Assembly: GCF_024347655.1 (NCBI RefSeq)
Contig: NZ_AP025514.1
Location: 1,736,001-1,800,000 of the forward strand
Reading direction: 5' to 3'
From: Vibrio toranzoniae
GTDB taxonomy: Bacteria; Pseudomonadota; Gammaproteobacteria; Enterobacterales; Vibrionaceae
DNA length: 64,000 bases
A model generated the notes under the pieces. The model ran no database searches and was not told where the DNA came from. It saw only the letters and a program-made list of their open reading frames with translations. Position 1 is the first letter of the stretch. Every line of letters starts with the position of its first letter. Below, piece after piece: positions 19,700 to 27,675 of the stretch. Position numbers and translations under genes: made by a program.

Positions 19700-20401
19700 A
19701 TGTCCCGAAGCCAACGCCTCTTCGACCTGCTCCAATTATTGCGCTGTCATAAACACCCAGTGTCTGCCGATCACCTCGCTAAAGAGCTAAACGTGAGTAC
19801 TCGCACCATTTATCGCGATATCGTGACACTACAAGCGCAGGGCGCTGAAGTTGATGGTGAAGCCGGAGTGGGTTATCAATTGAAACCCACCTTCACTCTC
19901 CCACCGATGATGTTTTCCATGGAAGAGTTGGAAGCGCTGCGGCTTGGCGCAGAATGGGTAGCTAAGCAAGCCAATGGAGAATTCAGTAAATCGGCTAGAA
20001 ATGCCATCGCCAAGATTTCTGCCGTGTTACCTGCTGACCACCAGGCCAAACGCAGTGAAGACATTGTGCGTGTTGCTTCAATCATTGAGGTTGCAGAGTT
20101 AGCCATCGAACTGTCAGATATCAAGTTAGCAATTAAGCAGCAGAACAAAGCTGAGATTCATTACACAGACGCAAAAGCTAATGTGAGTTTAAGAATCGTT
20201 TGGCCAATGTTGATTGGTTTATTCGAACAGCACTATGTTTTGGTCGCTTGGTGTGAAGCGCGAAATGCGTATCGTAATTTCAGGCTAGATAGAATGGCTG
20301 AATGGAAAATGCTTGAAGAGAAATATCAGCTCCCGCGTCATGACTTGATCAAAAATTGGCAGAACATAGAAGGCATTGCAGATAAAGTGATTCGCTACTG
20401 A
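19700..20401 (+). CDS. YafY-type HTH / WYL-domain transcriptional regulator
   Basis: A 233-residue regulator with an N-terminal helix-turn-helix (RLFDLLQLLRCHKHPVSADH at residues 4-23, then LNVSTRTIYRDIVTLQAQG) and a C-terminal WYL domain (IVWPMLIGLFEQHYVLVAWC near 171-190, then RNFRLDRM). WYL domains sense ligands and recur in stress and defence regulators. The frame opens at 19676, but the ATG at 19700 begins the family-standard MSRSQRLFDL. A VOC-fold gene follows 85 bases later on the same strand, a common arrangement for YafY regulators. Confidence 0.92.
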   Translation: MSRSQRLFDLLQLLRCHKHPVSADHLAKELNVSTRTIYRDIVTLQAQGAEVDGEAGVGYQLKPTFTLPPMMFSMEELEALRLGAEWVAKQANGEFSKSARNAIAKISAVLPADHQAKRSEDIVRVASIIEVAELAIELSDIKLAIKQQNKAEIHYTDAKANVSLRIVWPMLIGLFEQHYVLVAWCEARNAYRNFRLDRMAEWKMLEEKYQLPRHDLIKNWQNIEGIADKVIRY

Positions 20402-20485
20402 CAAAAACTGTCACTGGTACACGCTATATTTCTCTCAACCCAATCGAACTCGATGCAAATCGAATTGACCAGCCTAGGAGCTATT

Positions 20486-20845
20486 ATGTTTACCATTGAT
20501 TCATTTGTTCTTTATGTCGCAGACATTCATCGCAGCATGGACTTTTACGCCAAAGCATTTGATTGCGAGCCAAAGCTTCTATCACCGACCTTTGCTGCCC
20601 TAGACTTTGCAGACAACGTTAAAATCACACTCAAACAGGCTGACTTTCTAACACCAGCAAGTACTGTTAAGGGCGGCGGTACTGAGATCTCTATGCCTCT
20701 CGCAGACAAAGAAACACTGGAAAACCTCTATGAAGCATGGACAGAAAAAGGAATCCAGTTTGAGCAAGCGCCAAAAGAGTCCGTTTACGGCATCAACTTC
20801 CTTGCGGTTGACCCAGACGGACACCGTATCCGCATCTTCGCTTAA
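20486..20845 (+). CDS. VOC-family (glyoxalase/bleomycin-resistance fold) protein
   Basis: A 119-residue single-domain VOC protein. It opens with FTIDSFVLYVADIHRSMDFY and closes with GINFLAVDPDGHRIRIFA, the usual beta-alpha-beta-beta-beta pattern with the final DPDGHRI motif. Related proteins bind metals or small toxic compounds; the substrate is unknown. The ATG at 20486 follows TAGGAGC, so the longer reading from 20453 is unlikely. It is probably co-expressed with, or controlled by, the WYL regulator upstream. Confidence 0.88.
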   Translation: MFTIDSFVLYVADIHRSMDFYAKAFDCEPKLLSPTFAALDFADNVKITLKQADFLTPASTVKGGGTEISMPLADKETLENLYEAWTEKGIQFEQAPKESVYGINFLAVDPDGHRIRIFA

Positions 20846-20847
20846 AT

Positions 20848-20886
20848 TGAGACGAGCAAGCTGCACCTAGCAGCTTGCTCATCTCA
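20848..20886. terminator. Long hairpin between convergent VOC and DUF1826 genes
   Basis: A 17-base stem (20848-20864 with 20870-20886, one mismatch) over an ACCTA loop. A-rich sequence follows on the right and TTTAAG on the minus-strand side. It probably ends transcription from both sides, though the T tracts are weak. Confidence 0.6.
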
Positions 20887-20899
20887 TCAAAAAAGCTTA

Positions 20900-21616
20900 C
20901 TAGCCGAAATCTAACGTCAGCAATAATCGAGTCTCGTCAGATGAAGTAACGGGAGAGCGATGCACAAGGCCCGCATTTTCATTGCCACTCCAACTCTCTC
21001 CTTTCAATAACGCCACATCACCACTCGCCATTTGCTGAATATCAGGTTCATGAGCGTATAAGCCTGAAGCCGAATCTGGCTGTCCGTTGCTTCCGCGACC
21101 AAGCTTCGAACGATCGACCACGTAATTTGGCAACCATTGAGTCGCGACACCATGATAGGTAGTCACTAAGCGGCAAGGTACTTGGTCAACATGAAAACGG
21201 GGGCACATCGCTTTATTCAGAACCGCTAGACGCAGCCCTACTTCTTCAAGATCGAACAAACAACAGAACATATCCACCAACTCCGCCATGTTTTCTAATA
21301 GCGCTTTAGAAGCCGTTCCGTCGGTCGCGAATTCCAATTTCTCATAAGCGTTGTTGGGTGAAAGGCTAATAGACTTACTAAAGTTGGGGTTAGACGCGAT
21401 AAACTCACCGATGGCACCTGTTAAATCAGCATCAAATGTACGCTGCCAAATCGTAATATTAATATCGTTTTGATAGATATCTGCCAGTACCGTTGGCTGC
21501 TCAGAAGCACTAAAGCATGGCTTGTGACTCACCTGGTCTTTGATACTCACGGCGGAACTAATGTTAAGTGGCTGATTGCTATTGGTCGCCAAAGGCTTCG
21601 TTAACACGGCATTCAT
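20900..21616 (-). CDS. DUF1826 family protein, probably zinc-limitation regulated
   Basis: A 238-residue soluble protein of the DUF1826 family. Conserved-looking stretches are RLVTTYHGVATQWLPNYVVD, SGDVALLKGE and GLVHRSPV, together with several His/Cys residues (CPRFHVDQVPCR near residue 140). DUF1826 genes are often found in Zur regulons beside COG0523 metal chaperones; no such chaperone is adjacent here. The ATG at 21616 has a strong AAGGAG, so the longer reading from 21676 is not preferred. A perfect 30-base palindrome lies 71 bases upstream. Confidence 0.85.
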   Translation of the reverse strand: MNAVLTKPLATNSNQPLNISSAVSIKDQVSHKPCFSASEQPTVLADIYQNDINITIWQRTFDADLTGAIGEFIASNPNFSKSISLSPNNAYEKLEFATDGTASKALLENMAELVDMFCCLFDLEEVGLRLAVLNKAMCPRFHVDQVPCRLVTTYHGVATQWLPNYVVDRSKLGRGSNGQPDSASGLYAHEPDIQQMASGDVALLKGESWSGNENAGLVHRSPVTSSDETRLLLTLDFG

Positions 21617-21687
21617 TACGTCATCTCCTTGATACATGCTTATCGTCCTCCTCTTACTGATACGATCGTTAGTCACAGCAAGAGTGA

Positions 21688-21717
21688 TTTTTGGTTATGT
21701 TATAACATAACCAAAAA
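21688..21717. promoter_or_regulatory. Perfect 30-bp palindrome, likely Zur operator
   Basis: The left half TTTTTGGTTATGTTA (21688-21702) is exactly complementary to the right half (21703-21717). The core GTTATGTTATAACATAAC resembles the gammaproteobacterial Zur box (consensus core ATGTTATANTATAACAT). It lies just upstream of the DUF1826 gene. Zur control is inferred from this similarity and from the gene family. Confidence 0.65.
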
Positions 21718-21903
21718 TACACAAGTAACTTAGCCGATCATGGTTCCAATAATATGTCGATGCTCTACTTTCCTCAGGTAATTTGGTGGATGCTAAACTA
21801 AGCTTTATCGACCTTTCTTTTCCGAAAGATGTGTCAAAGAAGTTCTTCAAGCGAACAGCTCAATAACGTTAAATCTATAAATTAATCAACATGGTGACAA
21901 CTT

Positions 21904-22476
21904 ATGAAAAAACGAATACCTACGCTCGGTCTTTTTTGCATTCTCATTTCTGCGCCATCTTTTGCAGAAACGGGCTACACGTTAGATCCGAAGTTATCGA
22001 ACGTTACATTCGCAACCATTAAGAAGCAGTTTGTTGTCGAGCCCGCATCCATAAAACCTCTATCGGGCGGGCTTACAAAAGAGGGTCAGTTTTCCATTTT
22101 ATTAGATTTGAAGACCGTCAACACCGGAGTCTCGATTCGCGACCAGCGACTTAATGAGCTCTACTTTGAATCGATGACTTTCCCTGAAGTGAAGATTTCA
22201 GGAAAGGTTGACCCTTCAATGCTATCTGGCAACCCGAAAAATACGACCATCGAAACTGAAGTCACCTTACACGGCGTAACCAAAACCATCGACTTCCCGG
22301 TTATGGTTGTTCCGTCTGAAGGTTTTGTTATGGTCAATTCAACATCAACCATCATCGTCAATGGCGCTGATTTTGGGATATCGACTGAGAACCTAAACAA
22401 GCTTTCAGCAACTGTCGGCGGGCTAGCGATTTCTGACAAGGTTCCGCTAAACTTCAATCTACTCTTCGATAGATAG
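21904..22476 (+). CDS. YceI-family periplasmic protein
   Basis: A 190-residue protein with a signal peptide (MKKRIPTLG, hydrophobic core, SAPSFAET; cleavage near residue 22). The rest is a YceI-type lipocalin-like barrel: GYTLDPKLSNVTFAT near 24-38, VSIRDQRLNELYFESMTFPE near 78-97 and VTLHGVTKTIDFPV near 118-131. YceI proteins bind isoprenoid chains in a hydrophobic cavity and have been linked to quinone biology and base or osmotic stress. It appears to be a single gene. Confidence 0.92.
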   Translation: MKKRIPTLGLFCILISAPSFAETGYTLDPKLSNVTFATIKKQFVVEPASIKPLSGGLTKEGQFSILLDLKTVNTGVSIRDQRLNELYFESMTFPEVKISGKVDPSMLSGNPKNTTIETEVTLHGVTKTIDFPVMVVPSEGFVMVNSTSTIIVNGADFGISTENLNKLSATVGGLAISDKVPLNFNLLFDR

Positions 22477-22719
22477 TGGAATCGCACCTCCCCTATTGGT
22501 GGGCCGTATCTGAACCTAAGCATTCAAACACATGAGCTATTATGCCTGGCTAATGGACGCTTTAGATTCAGATTGGTATGACTAACAGCGTAATGATATT
22601 GATAGGAAATCATGTCAGTATTAAGCGTAATACAAAGCCTAAACTGAAAATCAAAGGCATACCAAAAACCTTAACCCGTTGCTAAAACACCTAACGTTGC
22701 CAAAGAGAACCTCTTTTCT

Positions 22720-23922
22720 ATGCTGAATAAAAACATTGTTAATCAAGACAGTTTAGCCGGAATGGGAGCTACCCTGATAGGCAATGGAATCGGTAGGTTC
22801 GCGTACATAGCCTTAATGCCAGCTTTGATCCAAAGCGGTTGGTTTAGCGAAAGTGATGCGTCTTATCTTGGTGTGGCAACACTTTTGGGATACATATTAG
22901 GGGCTCCTGCTGCCAACATATTATTGCGTTACTTTAGCGCAGGTCAGTTGATTCGTGCAGCCATGTTAGTAAGCAGTTTTAGTTACCTTAGCTGTGCAAT
23001 GCAGGATGCACCTTTATCATGGTTTTATGCTTGGCGCACTTTAGCTGGTGTAGCCGGTGCTATGTTAATGGTTGTCGCCCCACCGGTTATTGTTCGTAAA
23101 TTCAGTTCCGATGTAAAAACTAGAGTCAGCGGCGTCATATTTTCGGGCATCGGTATCGGCGCGATGTTATCGGGTACATTAATCCCAATACTGATTTATT
23201 TCAGCCTAATATCTGCTTGGATCGGAATGGGAGTCATAGCACTAGTAACGACTATGCTCACTTGGAATGCATGGAAAACCCAGCATAGCTCTTCAAAAGC
23301 GCACTATATTGACGCGTCTTTCTCTCAACTTTCGAGACCTAAATTAGTGAGCGTATTGCTTATTCTAATCGCGTATACCTTCGACGCCGTTGGGTATCTT
23401 CCTCACACCCTGTTTTGGGTCGATTACATTGTACGAGAACTAAACATGTCGTTTACTAGTGGCGGCTTGTTCTGGGCAACCTTCGGGATAGGCGCAGCCA
23501 TTGGCCCACTGATTACCGGCATCCTAGGAGATAAGCTCGGCGTTAAAACCTCGCTCTGCATAGCATTTAGCTTAAAAGCACTAGGCGTAGCACTACCGCT
23601 ATTAAGCTCCCACCCGGTTACCCTTGCTATTTCTTCATTATTGGTTGGTATTTTCACCCCGGGAACCGTAACGCTGATATCGACTTACACATTGGAAACC
23701 GTGGGTTATGAACTGCACACAAAAGCATGGGCTGGGATGACCCTATCTTTTGCGATATCACAAGGAGTGATTGGCCTGTTAATGGCGTACTATCTGAACC
23801 ACGCAGCGTCATACAATTTGCTGTTTGCGATAAGCGCGATCGCTTTAACGTTGTCTGTGGTTTGTATTTTGTCGACATCAACTTGCCCTACTTCTAAATC
23901 AAGGTTTCAGTCGGTCAAGTAA
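22720..23922 (+). CDS. MFS transporter, YbfB/YjiJ-like
   Basis: A 400-residue protein with about twelve membrane helices. The start GMGATLIGNGIGRFAYIALM near residues 15-34 is typical of the YbfB/YjiJ branch of the major facilitator superfamily, as is the mid-protein TFDAVGYLPHTLFWVDYIVR (about 221-240). The substrate is unknown. A GST-like gene follows after 21 bases with its own ribosome site, so the two are probably one operon. Confidence 0.9.
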   Translation: MLNKNIVNQDSLAGMGATLIGNGIGRFAYIALMPALIQSGWFSESDASYLGVATLLGYILGAPAANILLRYFSAGQLIRAAMLVSSFSYLSCAMQDAPLSWFYAWRTLAGVAGAMLMVVAPPVIVRKFSSDVKTRVSGVIFSGIGIGAMLSGTLIPILIYFSLISAWIGMGVIALVTTMLTWNAWKTQHSSSKAHYIDASFSQLSRPKLVSVLLILIAYTFDAVGYLPHTLFWVDYIVRELNMSFTSGGLFWATFGIGAAIGPLITGILGDKLGVKTSLCIAFSLKALGVALPLLSSHPVTLAISSLLVGIFTPGTVTLISTYTLETVGYELHTKAWAGMTLSFAISQGVIGLLMAYYLNHAASYNLLFAISAIALTLSVVCILSTSTCPTSKSRFQSVK

Positions 23923-23943
23923 CTCATTAAATAAGGGATTATC

Positions 23944-24594
23944 ATGCAACTTTACCTCAACGAAACGTCGCCTTTTTCACGCGTCGTAGTAGCAACGGCA
24001 CTGCTATCACGCAGCTCACCACTATCATTTGTTTGGGTTGACCCATGGAGTTCTCCAGAGAACCTAAAAAGAGTCAACCCGTTTTGTCTAATCCCTGCGT
24101 TAGAACTTGAAGACGGCACATCGCTCACCGAAAGTTTGTGTATTTGCCAGTACCTCATTGAAACCTATCAACCTCAAACACTACGCCAAGTGACGTTCAG
24201 TGATACCAATGAAATGCAACAATTGGGAACAGCCAAGACATTAATGGAGATAGCGTTTCGAACCGCAGCGATCACTCGCTATTCAGACAACGATAATCCA
24301 CTTATACAAAGAGGAAAAGAAGGCATTCTTGGTTCATTAAAGCAACTTGACCAAATGATAGAACAACACGGACTAGACGCTCACCTTACTAATAACCTCT
24401 CTACTCTGTACCTCCATGTTGCTCTAGATTATGTGAAATTCCGTCATGCTACATTGTTTGATGAAGTTGTTAGCCGCAACATAATCGATTTCATGCGACA
24501 GTCTCCCTTTAGGAGTATATTGTCTCAAATCAATATCGACGCTTTAGCTCAAAAGCCCACCTATGATCGATTATTTGTGGCCTGTAGCCTGTAG
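23944..24594 (+). CDS. Glutathione S-transferase family protein
   Basis: A 216-residue protein with an N-terminal thioredoxin-like GST domain (MQLYLNETSPFSRVV at 1-15, VNPFCLIPALELEDGTSLTE near 44-63, which includes the cis-Pro region and the Glu/Ser pair that contacts glutathione) and an all-helical C-terminal domain. The reaction is unknown. Its final codons and stop run into a 7-base tandem repeat. Because the stop lies in the second repeat unit, expansion or loss of later units would not change the protein. Confidence 0.88.
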   Translation: MQLYLNETSPFSRVVVATALLSRSSPLSFVWVDPWSSPENLKRVNPFCLIPALELEDGTSLTESLCICQYLIETYQPQTLRQVTFSDTNEMQQLGTAKTLMEIAFRTAAITRYSDNDNPLIQRGKEGILGSLKQLDQMIEQHGLDAHLTNNLSTLYLHVALDYVKFRHATLFDEVVSRNIIDFMRQSPFRSILSQINIDALAQKPTYDRLFVACSL

Positions 24595-24617
24595 CCTGTA
24601 GCCTGTAGCCTGTAGCC
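24581..24617 (+). repeat. Five tandem copies of a 7-base unit (CCTGTAG)
   Basis: CCTGTAG occurs five times head to tail from 24581, plus a trailing CC. It overlaps the last codons and stop of the GST gene and runs into the spacer. It is a candidate slippage site. Confidence 0.95.
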
Positions 24618-24804
24618 ATAAAATAACAAGCATGACTAACGTAGAGAAAAGCACAGTTAGAATGGGTTATACTTAGGCTGACATTAATATATTTCCATTA
24701 GTGTCACATGTCGTTACATAGCATGAAGCCTTAGTGCTTTACATCTAGGACTGGGTAAAGAACAATCCCAGAGAATAAATCCATAACATAATGTATTTAG
24801 AATT

Positions 24805-25500
24805 ATGAGTAACACAGAAAACAAACAATCGAGCCCTCTATTCGAGATTCTTTTTAACGTATTTCTCCCTTCTTTCATCCTAATGAAGTTCAGTGGAGAT
24901 GAACACCTTGGAACGGGTTTAGCATTACTTGTCGCGCTATCCTTCCCTATCGCTTATGGTGGTATGGAGCTCATACGTAACAAAAAATTTAACTTCATCG
25001 CGGCCCTTGGCTTTGTTAGCGTACTATTAACGGGCGGCATCGGTTTCTTCGAGCTGGACACTCGCTGGTTAGCGTTAAAAGAAGCCCTGATCCCAGGCTT
25101 AATAGGTTTAGCGGTTCTTGGATCGACGTTCACTCGATACCCATTTATACAAAAAGTCATCTTCACGCCTGCGCTACTAAACACTCCTCTGATTGAAGAG
25201 CGCTTAAGGCAGTTCGGCAACCAAGCGCAGTTTTACCGTTGTCTGATGACATCAAATTACCTGTTCGCCAGCACTTTCGCATTCTCTTCTGCGATGAACT
25301 ATTTTCTAGCAACTTGGATTGTAACAAGCCCTACAGGAACACCAGCCTTTAATGAAGAACTTGGTAAGTTGACACTTTACAGCTACCCAGCGATTGCCAT
25401 ACCAAGCCTTTTAATGATGCTTGGTATTTTCTATTACATCTGGCGCCAAGTCCGCTCCATGACCTCGCTAGAAACAGAACAAATTTTTGTTACTAAATAG
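24805..25500 (+). CDS. VC0807-family membrane protein
   Basis: A 231-residue inner-membrane protein with about six hydrophobic segments and the stretch LFEILFNVFLPSFILMKFSG near the start. It resembles the VC0807 family of uncharacterised proteobacterial membrane proteins, named after a V. cholerae gene. No catalytic motif is visible. The ATG at 24805 lacks a strong ribosome site. It is followed by a 15-base-pair hairpin. Confidence 0.75.
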   Translation: MSNTENKQSSPLFEILFNVFLPSFILMKFSGDEHLGTGLALLVALSFPIAYGGMELIRNKKFNFIAALGFVSVLLTGGIGFFELDTRWLALKEALIPGLIGLAVLGSTFTRYPFIQKVIFTPALLNTPLIEERLRQFGNQAQFYRCLMTSNYLFASTFAFSSAMNYFLATWIVTSPTGTPAFNEELGKLTLYSYPAIAIPSLLMMLGIFYYIWRQVRSMTSLETEQIFVTK

Positions 25501-25837
25501 TCTAGACACTGTCCCTCACTGTATGACTGAAAGCCCAGCTTATCGCTGGGCTTTCAGTCTCTGTCGCCTCGTTAGGCTGCGGCTTACGATTGAACTTATG
25601 AACCAAACGATAAGTTTGAGGTCACATTTCTCGAATAAACTTAGATAACCAAGCTTTAAGCGACTACTAATTAAAGGGTTGCAATTAATCGAACTGAAAA
25701 GGGTTTTATCATCAATCTTGTTGATTACTTTACAAAACCCTACTCAAGCGTTAACACCATTTCAGTCCCTATTGCTAAGATAGAACAAGCTCGGTGTAAG
25801 AATAAGCACCTGCCGTACTCAATAAGGAATATAGAAT
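25501..25837. other. Intergenic region between the VC0807-family and HU-family genes
   Basis: 337 bases. A perfect 15-base stem lies at 25525-25539 / 25545-25559 (TTATC loop). The remainder must include the HU-family promoter; nothing else is recognisable. Confidence 0.5.
25525..25559 (+). terminator. Hairpin after the VC0807-family gene
   Basis: GACTGAAAGCCCAGC pairs perfectly with its complement over TTATC. The T tract that follows is short (TCTGTC), so termination is likely but not certain. Confidence 0.6.
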
Positions 25838-26113
25838 ATGAACAAATCTCAATTAGTTGAACACATCGCTACTTCTGCTGATATCTCAAAAGAGCAAGCG
25901 GGTTCAGCGTTAAGTGCTCTCGTTGAAGGTATCTCTGGTACACTAGCTAAAGGTGATGACGTAGCGATACTAGGATTTGGTAGCTTTAAAGTTAACACCC
26001 GTGCCGCCCGTACTGGCCGTAACCCACGCACAGGAGAAGAAATTCAAATATCCGAATCAAAAGCGCCAGCCTTTAAAGCAGGAAAAGCACTAAAAGAGGC
26101 GTGTAACCTTTAA
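25838..26113 (+). CDS. HU-family DNA-binding protein
   Basis: A 91-residue histone-like protein. It has [20 protein letters not shown] at the start, [20 protein letters not shown] in the middle (the arm that inserts Pro into the minor groove, RNPRTGE) and the tail [14 protein letters not shown]. It is more HU-like than IHF-like but shares the family core. The main chromosomal HU genes are usually found elsewhere, so this is probably an additional paralogue. A 48-residue Lys/Ala-rich gene starts 27 bases downstream and is probably co-transcribed. Confidence 0.92.
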   Translation: MNKSQLVEHIATSADISKEQAGSALSALVEGISGTLAKGDDVAILGFGSFKVNTRAARTGRNPRTGEEIQISESKAPAFKAGKALKEACNL

Positions 26114-26140
26114 CGAAGCAAACAAACAAGGAAATTTACG

Positions 26141-26287
26141 ATGACTACGCCAAAGGAAAAAGCGAAAACCAGTCGCAGTAAGAAAGCAGGCAAGTCAACC
26201 AAAGCACCCGCTGAAGCGCCTAAAGTCCGTCAACGCATTGAAGTGCTTCTTGAAGAGCGTGAATTAGCCAAACTGTTAGCGTTATAG
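26141..26287 (+). CDS. Small basic protein downstream of the HU gene (48 residues)
   Basis: A short ORF with a good ribosome site (AAGGAAATTTACG before ATG). The first 30 residues are rich in Lys, Ala, Ser and Thr (MTTPKEKAKTSRSKKAGKS), like a histone-H1-type or disordered nucleic-acid-binding tail. The last 18 form a charged helix with a Leu-rich end (IEVLLEERELAKLLAL). A hairpin terminator follows 18 bases after the stop. The tail and placement suggest it works with the HU-like protein; this is inference. Confidence 0.7.
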   Translation: MTTPKEKAKTSRSKKAGKSTKAPAEAPKVRQRIEVLLEERELAKLLAL

Positions 26288-26304
26288 TTTATTCTACTTT
26301 TAAT

Positions 26305-26326
26305 GCCACTGCAGTCTTGCAGTGGC
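26305..26326. terminator. Terminator after the HU operon
   Basis: GCCACTGCA pairs with TGCAGTGGC over GTCT, with TAACTTTTTG a few bases on. The WecB-like gene converges from the other side. Confidence 0.7.
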
Positions 26327-26391
26327 ACAAATTAACTTTTTGATTTCCCATCTGTACTAGTAATATTATTCAAATACATAATATATGTCTG

Positions 26392-27486
26392 TCACAACGT
26401 CTTAACGAGGTCATCAATGATGATTTCACTAGGGCTTCTTTCAAGAGTTTGTCTGGGGCGACGATAATCAGCGTTGTTTTCTATAAAGTCATTAATAACG
26501 TCGTATTTAAAATATGAAAGAACCGCGTTTTCACCAAGCCCATCCCTTCTCTCTGTTTCATTTCGAATAATTAAGCATGGAATTCCAAGAAATGCACACT
26601 CTTCTTGGTTACTACCACCATCAGTGACCATAAATTCAGCATTTAAGATAAGTTCATTAAATTGCAAAAATGTCTTTCTCGGAATCAGTTCTAATCTGTT
26701 ATTTTTTTCCAACGAACTATACAAATCATGCTTCTTTAGAGCCTCTCGAGTTGGAGGGTGCAGAATAAACTTTACTTCAATTAACGTGGTTATTTTCTCT
26801 ATAATCCCAACAATCTTTACTAAGCCATCGCGACTTGAAATGGTTTCAAATCGATGAAGCGACACAATAGCAAAACGCTTTTTATGGGTAGAATCCATAT
26901 TAATCGAATGCTTATTGATTTCACTGGCTAGTCGAATCGTGTCAACAATCGAATTGCCCTCTGTATTGACTACATGCTTATTATAATTTTGGACATTCGC
27001 TACAGAAACAGAGTCTTGGCAATAAAAAATATCAACAAGACCTAGTTTAGCCGTGATGACTCGAATCAACTCTTCAGGGAAAGGCTTTAATAGGTTGAAG
27101 GAACGAAGTCCAGCTTCAACTGAAGCCACTCTTAGTTTTTGACATTTGGCCAAGATGGCCCCCAGCAATAAAGGAGGGGCATCGCCATGTATAAGCACGA
27201 CCCCTTTTTGATCGCCCTTAAATACCTTTCGCTTGTCCTTAATTCCCACCCAGAGAACCTTAATCGACCAACATAACATCTGAAGACTGCGAACAATATC
27301 TTGCCCTTCATCACCTAATATGTAGTCAGGATCTTTGATTCCGAACTCTTGTAATATTTCGAATATTGTTTCTCGGTGCTGAGCCATAAAGATGAAGTTG
27401 TATTCAATGCCTTGATCTTGCAACTTCCTCATAATTGGAAGCATTTTTATGAGTTGAGCACGAGTACCAATTAAAATATGCACCAT
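26392..27486 (-). CDS. UDP-N-acetylglucosamine 2-epimerase family protein (WecB-like)
   Basis: A roughly 364-residue GT-B-fold protein like the non-hydrolysing UDP-GlcNAc 2-epimerases that supply UDP-ManNAc for surface glycans. Motifs are present but altered: GTRAQLIKM (usually GTRPExIKM), IHGDAP (VHGDT), VEAGLRS, LHRFETI (HRREN), TDGGSNQEE (TDSGGxQEE) and RNETERRDGL (RxTTERPE). The changed Pro-Glu, Arg and Gly positions suggest another substrate or a related transferase-like activity. The start is uncertain: ATG at 27498 or 27486; the latter aligns with the family. It is divergent from the GT39 gene of the same glycan module. Confidence 0.8.
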   Translation of the reverse strand: MVHILIGTRAQLIKMLPIMRKLQDQGIEYNFIFMAQHRETIFEILQEFGIKDPDYILGDEGQDIVRSLQMLCWSIKVLWVGIKDKRKVFKGDQKGVVLIHGDAPPLLLGAILAKCQKLRVASVEAGLRSFNLLKPFPEELIRVITAKLGLVDIFYCQDSVSVANVQNYNKHVVNTEGNSIVDTIRLASEINKHSINMDSTHKKRFAIVSLHRFETISSRDGLVKIVGIIEKITTLIEVKFILHPPTREALKKHDLYSSLEKNNRLELIPRKTFLQFNELILNAEFMVTDGGSNQEECAFLGIPCLIIRNETERRDGLGENAVLSYFKYDVINDFIENNADYRRPRQTLERSPSEIIIDDLVKTL

Positions 27487-27675
27487 CCGTAGCACCATCA
27501 AAACAGTGTGATTTCATACATTTATCTTAGTGCAATAGTGGATAAACCGTTAACAAAATGCATACATCATTCACTTCTAGAACAGTAATGACGACTAAAA
27601 CGACTATAGTTACAAAAACAAACCAGAGTCGTCAGATCGAATAGATAAGAATTAATCGCATTAAGGTAACAGAAT

